Positions 48,376-59,400 are shown, numbered from the stretch's first letter. The stretch is DNA of 64,000 nucleotides from Hyphomicrobium sp. CS1GBMeth3 (GCF_900117455.1 NZ_FPHO01000002.1:372001-436000), one strand, 5' to 3'. Notes: generated from the letters alone by a model not told the origin. Numbers and translations are program-made.

Positions 48376-51300
48376 TCATCCGGACGTTGCGAGGCCGGGA
48401 CGCTTATCGGCGGTTTCAGCGTGATGCGCTTCGGCGGCCGTCTCATGCCGGCGGCGCGCCAACAGGGCGAACAGGAACGGGACCAGGGTCAGGGTTGCGA
48501 CCGTGCCGAGCATGAGCCCACCGACGACGGCGCGGCCGAGCGGCGCGTTCTGCTCGCCGCCTTCGCCGGCACCGAGCGCCATCGGCAGGATGCCGACGAT
48601 CATCGCGGTCGCGGTCATGAGCACCGGGCGCAGGCGCGTGTGCGCGGCGTCGATGGCGGCATCGAGCGGGCTCAATCCTTCGGCAAGGCGGTCGCGGGCG
48701 AAGCTCGTGACCAGAACCGAGTTCGCTGTCGAGACGCCAATGACCATGATGAGGCCCGTGAGCGCTGGCACCGATAGCGGCGTGCCTGTGACGGCGAGGC
48801 CCAGGAAAGCGCCCGTGATGGCGACCGGCAGGCCGCTCATGGCGATGAATGGCAGCAGCCAGGATTGGAAGTTCACGACCATGACCAGATAGACGAGCAC
48901 GGCGGCGAGCGCGATGCCGCCGGTCATCTCGGCGTAGGCCTGCGTCATCGAGCGCGCCTGACCGGCCACCTCGATGCGGTTGCCGGGTTTCAACCGTGCC
49001 GTGACGTCGGCGATGATGGCCTCGACCTCGGAGTAGACGCCGCCCAAGTCCCGGCCCTCCACGTTGGCGAGCACGGTCATCGTCGGCATCAGCGTCGTGC
49101 GGTCGATGTTGGCGGGGACCTGCCGCACCTGCAGGCTTGCGATGGTGCGCAACGCGACTGTGCCACCGCCATTGGAGGCGCGCACCGGTGTGTTCATCAA
49201 CTGCTCGATCTCGCCGAGGTGCGAAGGCGGAGACACGATTTGGACGGTGTAGGCCGCGCCGATGACGGGATCACTCCAGAACGTGGGTGCGACTGTTCCG
49301 CCTGTGCCGAGCGTTCCCAGGATAGCGTTTGCTGCGTCCTGCGGCGTGACACCGATCTGCAGCGCGCGGGTGCGATCGATCTCGATGTAGTAGCTTGGCA
49401 GATTTCGAACCTGTCGCAAGGTGACGTCGACGGCTCCGGGCACCTTGCGAATGCGCTCCCGCAACTCGCGTGCGGCTTCGCCGTTGCCCACGGTGTCGCG
49501 ACCGATGATCCGCAGCTCGATGGCGGTTTGTGCACTGCCGGCGAGTGTTTGCGCCGTCGCATCGGCGGGGCGGAAATAGAACGTGAGGTCGGGGAAGCGC
49601 TCGTGCAGCATGCGGCGGATGGCGCTGGCATATCCGGCGGTGGGAGCGTGTTCCCGGGCTAGCTGGATCAGGATCTCGCCGTCGAACGAGCCGATGACGC
49701 CGCTCTCGACCCAAGCCAGGTTGACGGGTTCGGGGGCGCCGATGTTCTCAGCGATGAAGCCGATCTCGTTCTCAGGCACGATCTCGCGGATGGCGCGCTG
49801 GATGTCGGCAAACGTGCGCGCCGTCTCCTCAACACGTTGTCCCGCAGTCGTTCGCGCGTAGATGCGGATCATACCGGCGTCAGTTTCGGGGAAGAATTCG
49901 CTGCCGAGGCGCGTCAGAGTCCAGCCACCGAGCGCAACGACCGCGGCTAGGGCAGCAAGCGGAATGATCTTGTGGCGGGATAGTAAGCGAACGTTCCGCC
50001 CTGCTGCGGCGGATGCGCGCCTGATCACGCCCTCGAAGCGGCCCGTGCTCTCCTCGTGGGGGCCCGTCGCGTTCTCATGCGCATGCAGCATCATCATCGC
50101 CAACGACGGCACAAGTGTTCGCGAAAGCACGTAAGAAGCTGCCATCGCGAACACAACGGCGAGCGCGAGCGGGATGAAGACGAAGGCTGCCGTGCCAGTG
50201 AGAAGGAAGAGAGGGGAGAAAACGATACAAATCGATACGGTCGAGACGAATTCCGGGAAGGCCACCTCGCTGGCGCTGGTTAGGACTGCTTCCCTCAACG
50301 GTTTCCCGTTTTCCAGATTGCGGTTGATGTTCTCGATCTCGACCAGCGCGTTGTCGACGAGAATACCGATGGCGAGCATCAAGCCGCCAAGTGTCATCAG
50401 GTTGAACGTCTGGCCCAGCAGTGACAACCCGGTCACCGAGGCGAGCAGCGCCAGCGGGATCGAGGTCAGCACGATCAGCGACGAGCGCCAGCTGCCGATG
50501 AAGATGAGCACGACGAAGGCCACCAGACAGCCGACGATCAGGCCTTCTTTCAACACGCTGTCGACGGCGTTCTCGACGAAAACGGACTGGTCGAAGATCG
50601 GGGCGATAGTGACGCCGTCGGGTGCCGCAGCGCGGAGCTCGGGCATGCGCGCCATAATTGCGCGCACGATGTCGACAGTCGATGCGTTGCCGAGCTTCAG
50701 GATCGACACAAGAACTGCGTTCTGGCCGTCGAGGCGCGCTACGTTTGTCTGCACCGCCTGCCCATCGCGCACGCTCGCGACGTCCGAGATCTTGATCGTG
50801 CGCCCTTCGACAGAGCGCAGCGGCAAGTCGGCGAAAGTGGCGACTGTCTCCGGGCTCGCGTTGGTCATGATCAGGATTTCACGCGTTCCCGTCCGTAGGG
50901 TGCCGGAGGGGAGCGTGAGGTTCTGCGTGGCGATCGCACGCGCGATGTCGCTGGGCGAGAGGCCGTGAGCCTGCAAAGCCTCGGGATTGAGATCAATCAT
51001 CACCTGACGGGCGGCCCCGCCATACGGCAGGGTCAGGCGAATGCCCGGAATGGACTGGATCTGTGCGCGTAGTTGCAGGCGCGCATAGTCGAACAGCGCA
51101 CCGTCGTTCAGCGTGTCGGACGCTAGCACGAGCTGCAGCACCGGCACGGAGGAGGGAATGTACGGGATGATGAGCGGCGGCGTCGTTCCGGGCGGCATGC
51201 GCCGCAGGATTGTCTGGCTCACCGATGTCACCTGGGCGAAGGCGTTGGTGACGTTGGTTCCGGGCTGGAATGCGATACGGACGATGGCAACGCCGTTCAA

Positions 51301-51555
51301 CGTCTCGGAGCGCAGCTCGCGAATGTTGTCGACATTGTTCATGATGGCCAGCTCGCTGAAGGATGTCAGCTTGCTTGCCATCTCCTGCGGGTTGAGGCCT
51401 TGATAGGTCCAGATGACGTTGATTGCCGGAATGTTGACCGTCGGCAGAATGTCGGTCGACATGTTGCGCGCCGACAGGGTGCCGAACAGCAGCAGCAGGA
51501 TGGCCATGACGCCGACCGTGTGTCGATGCGCGATGGCGTATCTTACGATCCACAT
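48376..51555 (-). CDS. RND efflux transporter, HAE1/AcrB superfamily (first pump)
   Basis: A 1059-residue proton-driven efflux pump with the RND plan of twelve membrane helices and two large periplasmic loops. It begins MWIVRYAIAHRHTVGVMAILLLLFG; helix 4 reads GILVDNALVEIENINRNLENG, in which the usual Asp-Asp pair is Asp-Asn, as in some metal or divergent pumps. ATAMIVGILPMALGAGEGGEQNAPLGRAVVGG near the C-terminus is the standard final motif. It is followed by its adaptor. A GGTCAG-N6-CTGACC palindrome lies 82 bases upstream of the start and may be its operator. Substrate unknown. Confidence 0.92.
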   Translation of the reverse strand: MWIVRYAIAHRHTVGVMAILLLLFGTLSARNMSTDILPTVNIPAINVIWTYQGLNPQEMASKLTSFSELAIMNNVDNIRELRSETLNGVAIVRIAFQPGTNVTNAFAQVTSVSQTILRRMPPGTTPPLIIPYIPSSVPVLQLVLASDTLNDGALFDYARLQLRAQIQSIPGIRLTLPYGGAARQVMIDLNPEALQAHGLSPSDIARAIATQNLTLPSGTLRTGTREILIMTNASPETVATFADLPLRSVEGRTIKISDVASVRDGQAVQTNVARLDGQNAVLVSILKLGNASTVDIVRAIMARMPELRAAAPDGVTIAPIFDQSVFVENAVDSVLKEGLIVGCLVAFVVLIFIGSWRSSLIVLTSIPLALLASVTGLSLLGQTFNLMTLGGLMLAIGILVDNALVEIENINRNLENGKPLREAVLTSASEVAFPEFVSTVSICIVFSPLFLLTGTAAFVFIPLALAVVFAMAASYVLSRTLVPSLAMMMLHAHENATGPHEESTGRFEGVIRRASAAAGRNVRLLSRHKIIPLAALAAVVALGGWTLTRLGSEFFPETDAGMIRIYARTTAGQRVEETARTFADIQRAIREIVPENEIGFIAENIGAPEPVNLAWVESGVIGSFDGEILIQLAREHAPTAGYASAIRRMLHERFPDLTFYFRPADATAQTLAGSAQTAIELRIIGRDTVGNGEAARELRERIRKVPGAVDVTLRQVRNLPSYYIEIDRTRALQIGVTPQDAANAILGTLGTGGTVAPTFWSDPVIGAAYTVQIVSPPSHLGEIEQLMNTPVRASNGGGTVALRTIASLQVRQVPANIDRTTLMPTMTVLANVEGRDLGGVYSEVEAIIADVTARLKPGNRIEVAGQARSMTQAYAEMTGGIALAAVLVYLVMVVNFQSWLLPFIAMSGLPVAITGAFLGLAVTGTPLSVPALTGLIMVIGVSTANSVLVTSFARDRLAEGLSPLDAAIDAAHTRLRPVLMTATAMIVGILPMALGAGEGGEQNAPLGRAVVGGLMLGTVATLTLVPFLFALLARRRHETAAEAHHAETADKRPGLATSG

Positions 51556-51636
51556 GCTGATCCCTCGCGCCTATCGGCGAAGTCGCATCGACAGGACGCA
51601 CGCCACCGCGGCACGCTGCCGAACCCCGATCAATTC

Positions 51637-51654
51637 GGTCAGTTATATCTGACC
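51637..51654. promoter_or_regulatory. candidate TetR-type operator upstream of first RND operon
   Basis: GGTCAG-TTATAT-CTGACC, six-base arms around an AT-rich core that resembles a -10 element. Outer bases ATT and AAT extend the symmetry with one extra base. It lies 82 to 99 bases upstream of the pump gene. TTGGTCAG/CTGACCAA palindromes are typical of TetR/AcrR repressors of RND pumps. No TetR gene occurs in the window. Confidence 0.55.
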
Positions 51655-51742
51655 AATCGGTGCGCGGGAGCGGCGCCGACGTCGCGGTCGGGTTACAAAT
51701 TCGTTAGCTTTGCCCGTTTTTTAGCAGTGCTCAGACGACGTC

Positions 51743-54700
51743 CTAGTGCGCGATCAGATTGGCTGCTTCAGGCGGCGGCTCGAGCTCGGCATTGGCTTCC
51801 TCAGGTCGATGCTCGGCGGCAATCACGAGATAGATCACCGGCAGGATGAAGAGCGTGAAGAGCGTGCCGATGGCCATGCCGGTCACCAGCATGATGCCGA
51901 TGCTGTTGCGCGCTTCGGCTCCTGCGCCGGTGACGAAGACCAGAGGCATATGTCCGAAGACCGTCGCTGCCGTCGTCATCAGGATGGGTCTTAGGCGGGT
52001 CTTGGCGCTTTCGCGGACGGCCGCGAGCTTGTCGAGCCCCTGCTTCTGCAAGTTGTTGGCGAAGGCGACGATCAGGATGCCGTTCTTGGCGATCAGGCCG
52101 ACCAGCGTGATCAGTCCGATCTGGCTGTAGATGTTGATCGTCGTGAAGCCGAGGAACGTGAAAACGAGTGCTGCCGTCAGCGCCAGCGGCACCGAGCCGA
52201 GCAGCACGACGAGCGGATCCCGGAAGCTGCCAAATTGCGCGACGAGCACCAGATAGATCAGCAGGATCGCAAAGCCGAGCGTACCGGCGAGGGTCGAGCC
52301 CTCCTGACGGAGCTGGCGCGATTCACCGGCGTAGTCGATGGTGTAATCGGCCGGCAGGATGTTGCGCGCCGCCTCCTCGAGTGTCGCAAGCGCGGCCGCT
52401 TTGGTGATGCCGGGTGCCACGCCGCCATAGACGCGGAAGCTGTCCGCCTGCTGGAAGCGAGCGAGGGTGCGCGGCGCGGTGGCCGTCTCGAGGCTCGCTA
52501 TGGCGGAGACGGGAACCTGCTTTCCGTCGCGGGTGCGGATCTTGTAGTCGAGTAGGCGCGAGGCGACGGCGCGAGCATCCAGCTCGACTTGCGGGATCAC
52601 CTTGTAGGCGCGGCCTTCGCGCGTGAAGCGGTTGACGTAGTTGCCGGAGATCAGGATGCCGAGCTGGCGGCCGACATCGGCGAGGTCGAGGCCGAGGTCG
52701 GCAACGCGTTCGCGATGCACGGTCACGGTCACTTGTGGAAGGTCGATCTTGAGGTCGGTGTCGGCGAACATGAACTGTCCGCTGGCGAAGGCGGCGCCGA
52801 CGAGCTGGCCGGCGTACTCGGCCATCTGCTGCGGTGTTCCGGGTCCTTTCAGCACCAGTTCGACGTCATAATTTCCTGCACCGGGGAGCGCCGGGGGCAG
52901 CACCGGGAACACCTGCAGCTCCTTGATCTTCGAGACGGCGCCGAAGACCTCGGGTTGGATCTCGTGAGCAGTGCGCGTGCGCTCGTTCCAGTTCTTCAGC
53001 AGGTATCCGCCGAAACCGTTCGACGGGAACACGATCTCGAACATCGCCTCGGACTCGGGCAGCGCGTTTCCGACGGCGTGAACTTTATCCATGTGGCCGG
53101 CGGTGTAAGCCAATGACGCGTCGGGCGCGGAGTTGATCATCAGCAGGATGAAGCCCTCATCCTCCGTGGGAGCCAGCTCCTGCGAGGAGAACATGTAGAG
53201 CGGCACGGCAAGCACGCAGATGAAAGCACCGAAGGCCAGAACCTGAGCGCGCAGGTGCAGGATGCCGTCGAGGGCGCGGCCATAGTTGACGGAGAGGCGT
53301 TCGAGGGAACGGTTGATGAATCGGGCGTAGCGTCCCTCTTTCCCGCCTTCAGGCGCCGAGTAGGCACTCATCACGGGCGAGAGCGTGATAGCGACGAAAC
53401 CTGACACGATGACGGCGATGGCGAGGGTAAAGGCGAACTCCTTGAACAGCACGCCGGTGAGGCCGTCCAGGAAGCCGATCGGTGCGTAGACGACCGCCAG
53501 CGTGATGGTCATGGCGATGATGGGCGCGAACAGCTGGCGTGAGCTGACAAGAGCGGCCTGAAAGCGGGTCAGGCCGCTTTGCATGAGGCGTGTCACGTTC
53601 TCCACCACGACGATGGCGTCGTCGACGACGATCCCGACCGAGAGCACGATGGCAAGCAGCGTCAGGAGGTTCAGCGAGAAGCCCATGGCCAGCATGGCGG
53701 CAGTGGCGCCAATCAGCGAGATCGGAATGGTGACGAGCGGCACCAGGGCGCTGCGCCAGGAGCCGAGGAACAGAAATACGATGACGCCGACGATCAGCAC
53801 CGTCTCGACGAAGGTCTTGCCGATCTCCTTCAGCGAGTTTTCCATGTAGACCGTGCCATCATAGGCGAGACCGATCTCGGTCTTGGGAGGCAGGTCCTTA
53901 CGGATGTCCTTCAGCATGTCGCGCAGCGCGTAGGCGACGGCGATCTCGTTGGTGCCCGGCAGCGGCCACACCGAGAGGTAGACCGCGTCCTTGCCGTTGT
54001 GGCGGACGTTGGCCGTTTCCTCCTCGGAGCCGAGTTCGACGCGGCCGAGATCGGAAATGCGCACGATGCGGCTTCCGTCCTCGCGCACGATCAGGCGCTC
54101 GAATTCGTCGACGTTGCGCAGATCCGTGTTGGCAAGAAGATCGACCTGGACCTGGCTGCCCTTGGTGCGGCCTACGGCGGCGAGGAAATTGTTGCGGGTC
54201 AGTGCCGCCTCGACGTCGCCCGCGCCAAGGCCGTAGGCGGCAAGGCGGTCGGCATCGAGCCAGATGCGCATGGCCTGTGGCCGTGAGCCCTCGAGGCCCA
54301 CGCGCTGCACGTTTGGAAGCGTGCTCAAGCGCGGCTGGATGTGGCGCGAGAGATAGTCTGTGATCTGTGGAGGTGTCAGGGTTTCCGAGGTGACGCTGAC
54401 GTAGAACGTTGCATACGGGCGGTCGGCGCGCTGAACCTCGACAACGGGGCTTTCGATCTCTGTCGGAAGCTCGCTTCGGATCTGGTCGAGCCTGTTGCCG
54501 ACCTCCGCGAGGGCGACCGTGCTCGGGTGGTTGAGCTTGAGGCGCGCCGTCACCGTGCTGACGCCGGCGACGCTCGACGATTCCACGTAGTCGATACCGG
54601 TGATCGAGGAAACCGCGCGCTCGATGGGCGTCGTGACGAAGCCGCGGATGCTCTCGGCGGAGGCGCCGATGTAGATCGTGGTGATGACGATCGACGAGCT

Positions 54701-54823
54701 TTCGATGCGCGGATACTGCTGGATCGGCAACTGGGTCGCGGCGCGGATTCCGATCAGCACCAACGCCAGGTTGATCACGACCGCGATCACCGGCCGGCGG
54801 ACGAACAGCTCGATCAGGCTCAT
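51743..54823 (-). CDS. RND efflux transporter, HAE1/AcrB superfamily (second pump)
   Basis: A 1026-residue RND pump. It begins MSLIELFVRRPVIAVVINLALVLIGI; helix 4 has the classic proton-relay pair in VGIVVDDAIVVVENV, and the final motif TAATVFGHMPLVFVTGAGAEARNSIG is present. The periplasmic loops include AERDs-like porter segments such as NNFLAAVGRTKGSQVQ. I start at MSLIEL (54823), ten bases after the adaptor stop. It forms a second, independent two-gene pump unit upstream of the first, and a 187-base gap separates the two. No outer-membrane channel is encoded nearby. Substrate unknown, probably drugs or other hydrophobic compounds. Confidence 0.93.
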   Translation of the reverse strand: MSLIELFVRRPVIAVVINLALVLIGIRAATQLPIQQYPRIESSSIVITTIYIGASAESIRGFVTTPIERAVSSITGIDYVESSSVAGVSTVTARLKLNHPSTVALAEVGNRLDQIRSELPTEIESPVVEVQRADRPYATFYVSVTSETLTPPQITDYLSRHIQPRLSTLPNVQRVGLEGSRPQAMRIWLDADRLAAYGLGAGDVEAALTRNNFLAAVGRTKGSQVQVDLLANTDLRNVDEFERLIVREDGSRIVRISDLGRVELGSEEETANVRHNGKDAVYLSVWPLPGTNEIAVAYALRDMLKDIRKDLPPKTEIGLAYDGTVYMENSLKEIGKTFVETVLIVGVIVFLFLGSWRSALVPLVTIPISLIGATAAMLAMGFSLNLLTLLAIVLSVGIVVDDAIVVVENVTRLMQSGLTRFQAALVSSRQLFAPIIAMTITLAVVYAPIGFLDGLTGVLFKEFAFTLAIAVIVSGFVAITLSPVMSAYSAPEGGKEGRYARFINRSLERLSVNYGRALDGILHLRAQVLAFGAFICVLAVPLYMFSSQELAPTEDEGFILLMINSAPDASLAYTAGHMDKVHAVGNALPESEAMFEIVFPSNGFGGYLLKNWNERTRTAHEIQPEVFGAVSKIKELQVFPVLPPALPGAGNYDVELVLKGPGTPQQMAEYAGQLVGAAFASGQFMFADTDLKIDLPQVTVTVHRERVADLGLDLADVGRQLGILISGNYVNRFTREGRAYKVIPQVELDARAVASRLLDYKIRTRDGKQVPVSAIASLETATAPRTLARFQQADSFRVYGGVAPGITKAAALATLEEAARNILPADYTIDYAGESRQLRQEGSTLAGTLGFAILLIYLVLVAQFGSFRDPLVVLLGSVPLALTAALVFTFLGFTTINIYSQIGLITLVGLIAKNGILIVAFANNLQKQGLDKLAAVRESAKTRLRPILMTTAATVFGHMPLVFVTGAGAEARNSIGIMLVTGMAIGTLFTLFILPVIYLVIAAEHRPEEANAELEPPPEAANLIAH

Positions 54824-54833
54824 GGGTTCGCTC

Positions 54834-55946
54834 TCAGTTGATGCCGGTGCCGGTTGTCGATTCCGCAACGGCGCCGGTGTCGACGAGCAAGCCTTCCCTC
54901 AGCTTGAAGGAGCCAGAGGACGCGATCAACTCGCCGGCTTCAACGCCTTCGCTAACAGCAATATCGTCACCCTGAACGGCCCCGGTCGTGACAGTGCGCA
55001 TGCGTGCGCGCAGTTTGCCGTCCTCCTCGACGAGCACAAAGACGTGCTGGCCATTCGGCGAGCGGCGCACGGATGCCAGCGGCACCAACACCGTCGGCTG
55101 GGGCTCCGTGGTGGCGACTGTCACGTCGACGAACGTGCCCGGTCTCAGGATGCGGCCGAAGCCTTTGGCGACGGCGCGGAAGCGGATGGCACGGTTGGCG
55201 TCGTCGGCGCTGTTGTCCTCGGCTACGATTTCGGCCGTGGCGGTGCCGCCGGGCACGGCTGCGCCGGACAGTGTCACGCGCGTTCCGGTGCGCACGATCG
55301 CTGTGCTGTCCTGCGGAAGGGTGAAGTCGACATAAGCGTCGTCGGCGACGCCCTGCAACTTGACGATCGGCGTTCCGATGTCGAGGTAGGCGCCGGGTTG
55401 CCAGTCGCTGATGCCGACGCGAGCCTGGAATGGTGCCGTGATACGCTTCTTATCGACAATGATGGCGAGGTTTTGTGCGCGCGCAGTGGCAGCCGCGTAC
55501 TCCTCACGGGCCTTGTCCAATTCCTGCTCGTTAAAGGCGGCGCTGTTGCGCAACCCTTGGCGTCGTTCGAGCGTCAGCTTCGCGAGGCGTGCGTCGGCTT
55601 CTGCGGCGGTGAGCGCAGCTTGCTCCTGGCGGACGTCGAACTGCACGAGGAGCGCGCCCTCATCGACGATATCGCCCGACTTGAAACCGATCTCGGCGAT
55701 GACGCCCGCGATCTCGTTCTTGATTTCGACGTGGCGGAGCGCGACCACGGAGCCGATGGCGCGTGTCGAGGCGGACCACGTTCCGGTGCGGGCACGTGCC
55801 GATGCCACCGTTTCAACCGGCTCGGGCGTCGCCTGGGCTGCCGCGATCGCAACCTTAATCTCATTGTATTTGTAAAAGCCGAGCCCGCCCGCGATAGCGC
55901 CAGCGGCGAGCAAGACAATCAGCCAAGCACCTAAACGCTTTAACAT
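54834..55946 (-). CDS. RND efflux periplasmic adaptor (second pump)
   Basis: A 370-residue membrane fusion protein. An N-terminal anchor (LGAWLIVLLAAGAIAGGLGFYKY) is followed by lipoyl and hairpin segments (IKNEIAGVIAEIGFKSGDIVDEGALLVQFD), a coiled-coil of about 60 residues, the second lipoyl half (ITAPFQARVGISDWQPGAYLD) and the barrel domains. GGGGAGCGG lies just before the ATG. It is the first gene of its operon and the pump follows after ten bases. The gene is preceded by a 525-base gap that should hold the promoter. Confidence 0.92.
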   Translation of the reverse strand: MLKRLGAWLIVLLAAGAIAGGLGFYKYNEIKVAIAAAQATPEPVETVASARARTGTWSASTRAIGSVVALRHVEIKNEIAGVIAEIGFKSGDIVDEGALLVQFDVRQEQAALTAAEADARLAKLTLERRQGLRNSAAFNEQELDKAREEYAAATARAQNLAIIVDKKRITAPFQARVGISDWQPGAYLDIGTPIVKLQGVADDAYVDFTLPQDSTAIVRTGTRVTLSGAAVPGGTATAEIVAEDNSADDANRAIRFRAVAKGFGRILRPGTFVDVTVATTEPQPTVLVPLASVRRSPNGQHVFVLVEEDGKLRARMRTVTTGAVQGDDIAVSEGVEAGELIASSGSFKLREGLLVDTGAVAESTTGTGIN

Positions 55947-56471
55947 TCCGCTCCCCAGCCTCTGCCGCGCGCGTTGATCCCTAGTCCCATTCGGACAGGC
56001 ACGTCCCCACCCGAGGTGTCATACGGCCTCGGTCGGTCCACGGATCGCTCCGTCGTTTCGGTTCGTCCGCAGATTATCGACCCGTCGCATCGAGGACGGG
56101 TCGCGTCCTTCAAATCCGACACTGCAATCGGATTGTTTTTTGGGCTTCCCGGCTTCTTCGGTCGGCGGGGTGATGAGGTCAAGGGGGAAGGCGACGGGAT
56201 AGTTTCCCTAAGGGCCGAAAGGGCCAAGAGAAATCGGTCCGTGTGGCAACTTTGCCTCGGTTTTTTCGTGATCACAACCGGCGGGTGTTCGCGCGCGGGG
56301 GCTCAATCGGCTGCGGGCCGGATGGCGATCTTGATGCTGTCTTTCGGCACCCCACTCACCTGAATACTGACGGGGCCGTCGCCGATCTCGAAGCGCACGC
56401 TTTTGCGCAGGCGATCGCACTGGGCGAGCCGGTGTGGGCGGTTGATTCAATGCATCAGCGAGTTGACGTGC
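55947..56471. other. 525-base gap between the second RND operon and dnaE2
   Basis: No convincing gene. It should hold the promoter of the adaptor-pump operon. An inverted repeat CGACCCGTC/GACGGGTCG with an eight-base loop lies at 56078-56103. GTGATCACAA occurs at 56268-56277 but with flanks unlike the polyamine operators. A short minus-strand frame at 56303-56398 encodes FEIGDGPVSIQVSGVPKDSI and a few more residues without a ribosome binding site. Confidence 0.5.
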
Positions 56472-59400
56472 TCAGTGGAAGTCGCGGCTCTTCAGTGGAA
56501 GGAGGGTTCTGTGCGTGAGGGGATCGGGTGATGTGTGTGGTGAGGCAAGGCGCTCTGGCTCGCGCAGGAGAGCAAGCTCGTCGCTCAGATCGATGAAGCT
56601 TTCGGCGAGAACGTGTACGACCTCGCCCGCGCGCTGCAGCCGGCCGCGTACGCCGAGGAAGCGCGCCGACATGATGGTACGCCGGTTCGCTGCGAACACC
56701 TTCGGCCAGACGATGATGTTGGCGATGCCTGTCTCGTCCTCGAGCGTGAGGAAGACGACCTTCTTGCCGCCCGGCATCTGGCGAATGAGAACGAGGCCGG
56801 CGACGCCGATTTTCTGGCCATTTCTTGTGAGGACTTCATCGCGCAGCTCTTTGTTCGGCGTCATGCGAAGCTGCGCGAGCCGCGGGCGGAAGAAGGCTAC
56901 GGGGTGCGCCTTCAAAGATAGTCCCGTCGTCACGTAGTCCTCTGCCACGTGCTCGGGGAGCGCCATCTGTGGCAGGGTGACGGACGGTTCGGGGAACAGC
57001 TCGTCGCCTGCGTGGACATCGAGAAGAGGCAGCGTCTCTTCCACGGGCGGCTTGGCGGTTTTCCTTCTGCTTGCATCGCTCCTTGTGCCCGTCAGTCCGA
57101 TCGAGGCCAGCCGGCGAGCCGACCAGAGCGCGGCGCGACGGTCGAGCCCTATGGAGCGAAACGCATCGGCGGCGGCCAATCGTTCTATCGCACCGCGCGA
57201 GACGCCCGAGACCCCAGCCAGACGCTCGATGCTTGCATATCCGTTGCCGCGGAAGGCTGCGAGCTTCTCTGCCTCGTCCTCGCTCATGCCGTCGATCTGG
57301 CGGAAGCCGAGGCGCACGGCGAAGCGATGCGGTCCTTCGCTTGAGGGCTCGAGCGTGCAATCCCATTCGCTGAAGTTGACGTCGGGCGCACGCACCTCGA
57401 CCTTGTGCTCGCGCGCGTCACGCACGAGTTGTGCCGGCTGATAGAAGCCCATCGGCTGGCTGTTCAGGATGGCGGCGCAGAAGACGTCCGGGTAGTGGCA
57501 CTTCATCCAGGCCGAGGCATAGACGAGCAGGGCAAAGCTCGCGGCGTGGCTTTCCGGGAAGCCGTACTCGCCGAAGCCTTCGATCTGGCCGAAGCAGCGC
57601 GCGACGAATTCCGGATCGTAGCCGCGCGCGGTCATGCGGGAGATGAACTGGTCGCGGTATTTATGAACGTTGCCGTTGTGGCGGAAGGTGGCCATGGCGC
57701 GCCGCAATCCGTCGGCCTCGTCGGGTGTGAACGCGGCGGCCGTGATGGCGATCTGCATCGCCTGCTCCTGGAACAGCGGTACGCCGAGGGTGCGTTTCAG
57801 CACCTCCTTGAGCTCCTCGGGGTCATGGGGGGGCGCGGGTGAGGGATAGGTGACCTCTTCGGGCCTTTCGCGCCGCTTCAGATAAGGATGCACCATGTTG
57901 CCCTGGATCGGGCCGGGGCGCACGATCGCCACCTCGATGACGAGGTCGTAGAACGTTCGCGGCTTGAGGCGCGGCAGCATCGACATCTGCGCCCGGCTCT
58001 CGACCTGGAACACGCCGATGGAATCGGCGTGGCTCAGCATCTCGTAGACTTTCTTGGTTTCGTCGGTGCTTTCGTCCTGCGGGATGGTCGCCAGCGCCAA
58101 CGGCTTCTTGTAGTGCGTCTTCAGAAGATCGAGGCCGTGCCTGAGCACGCTCAGCATGCCGAGACCCAGCACGTCGACCTTCATCAGGCCCAGGGTGTCG
58201 ATGTCGTCCTTGTCCCATTCGATGAAGGTGCGCTCGTCCATGGCGGCGTTGGCGATGGGCACGGTCTCGTCGAGGCGCCGCTTGGTCAGGATGAAGCCGC
58301 CGACGTGCTGCGAGAGGTGACGCGGGAAGCCCAGAAGCTCGCGCGCAATCAGGACGGATTGGCGGATCTGAGGGTTCTCGGGGTCGAAGCCGGCTTCGCG
58401 GATGTGCTTGTCGGGGAGGCCGTCGGAGTGGCTGCCCCAGACCGTCTTGGCGAGAGCGGCGGTGACGTCGGGCGTGAGGCCCATGGCCTTGCCGACCTCG
58501 CGGATGGCGCGGCGCGAGCGGTAATGAATGACGGTGGCGCAGATGGCGGCGTATTCGCGGCCGTAGCGGTCGTAGATGTGCTGGATCACCTCCTCGCGCC
58601 GGTCGTGCTCGAAGTCGACGTCGATATCGGGGGGCTCGCCGCGGCGCTCCGAGATGAAGCGCGAGAACAGGAGATTGCTGGTAGCAGGATTGACCTCGGT
58701 GATGCCGAGGCAATAGCAGACGGCGCTGTTGGCCGCCGAGCCGCGGCCCTGGCAGAGGATGTCTTTGTTGCGCGCGAACTTCACCACCTCGTAGACGGTG
58801 AGGAAGTAACGTGCGTAGCCGAGCTTCTTGATGAGGGCGAACTCCTCGCGGAGCTGCGCCTCGACTTTTTCAGGAATGCGGTGCGGATAGCGGCGACGGG
58901 CACCAGCCCACGTCTCGTCCTCCAGGTGCTGCTGGGCTGTCTTGCCCGGCGGTACGGGCTCGTCCGGGTACTCGTTCTGGAGATCCGCGAGTGAGAAACG
59001 GCAGGCGTCGGCGATCTCGAGGGTGCGGGCGATGGCGTCGGGAAACGCCGCGAACAGGCGCGCCATCTCGGCCGCAGGCTTCAGGTGGCGCTCGGCGTTG
59101 GCGGCGAGGCGGAAGCCCGCCTCGTGAATGGTGCACTTCTCGCGGATGCAGGTCAGAACGTCGGCGAGCGGACGGCGCGCGGGCGTGTGGTAGTGCACGT
59201 CGCCCACGGCGACGAGCGGTGTGCCGGTGCCTCTTCCAAGCGCGTCGAGTTGGCCCAAGCGACGGGGCTCATCGCCCCGGTAGCCGTGGGTGCCGGCGAG
59301 ATAGCTGCGTCCTGGCGCTGTGCGGGCGAGCTCACCGAGACGCTGGGTGAAGGTCGATGTGAGATCCTCAGGCGGGATCGCGACGAGGATCTGGCCCTCC

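Noticed and set aside
56268..56277. GTGATCACAA as a third polyamine operator
   Set aside because: Only ten bases match, the flanks differ from the two 15-base copies, and no polyamine gene is near.
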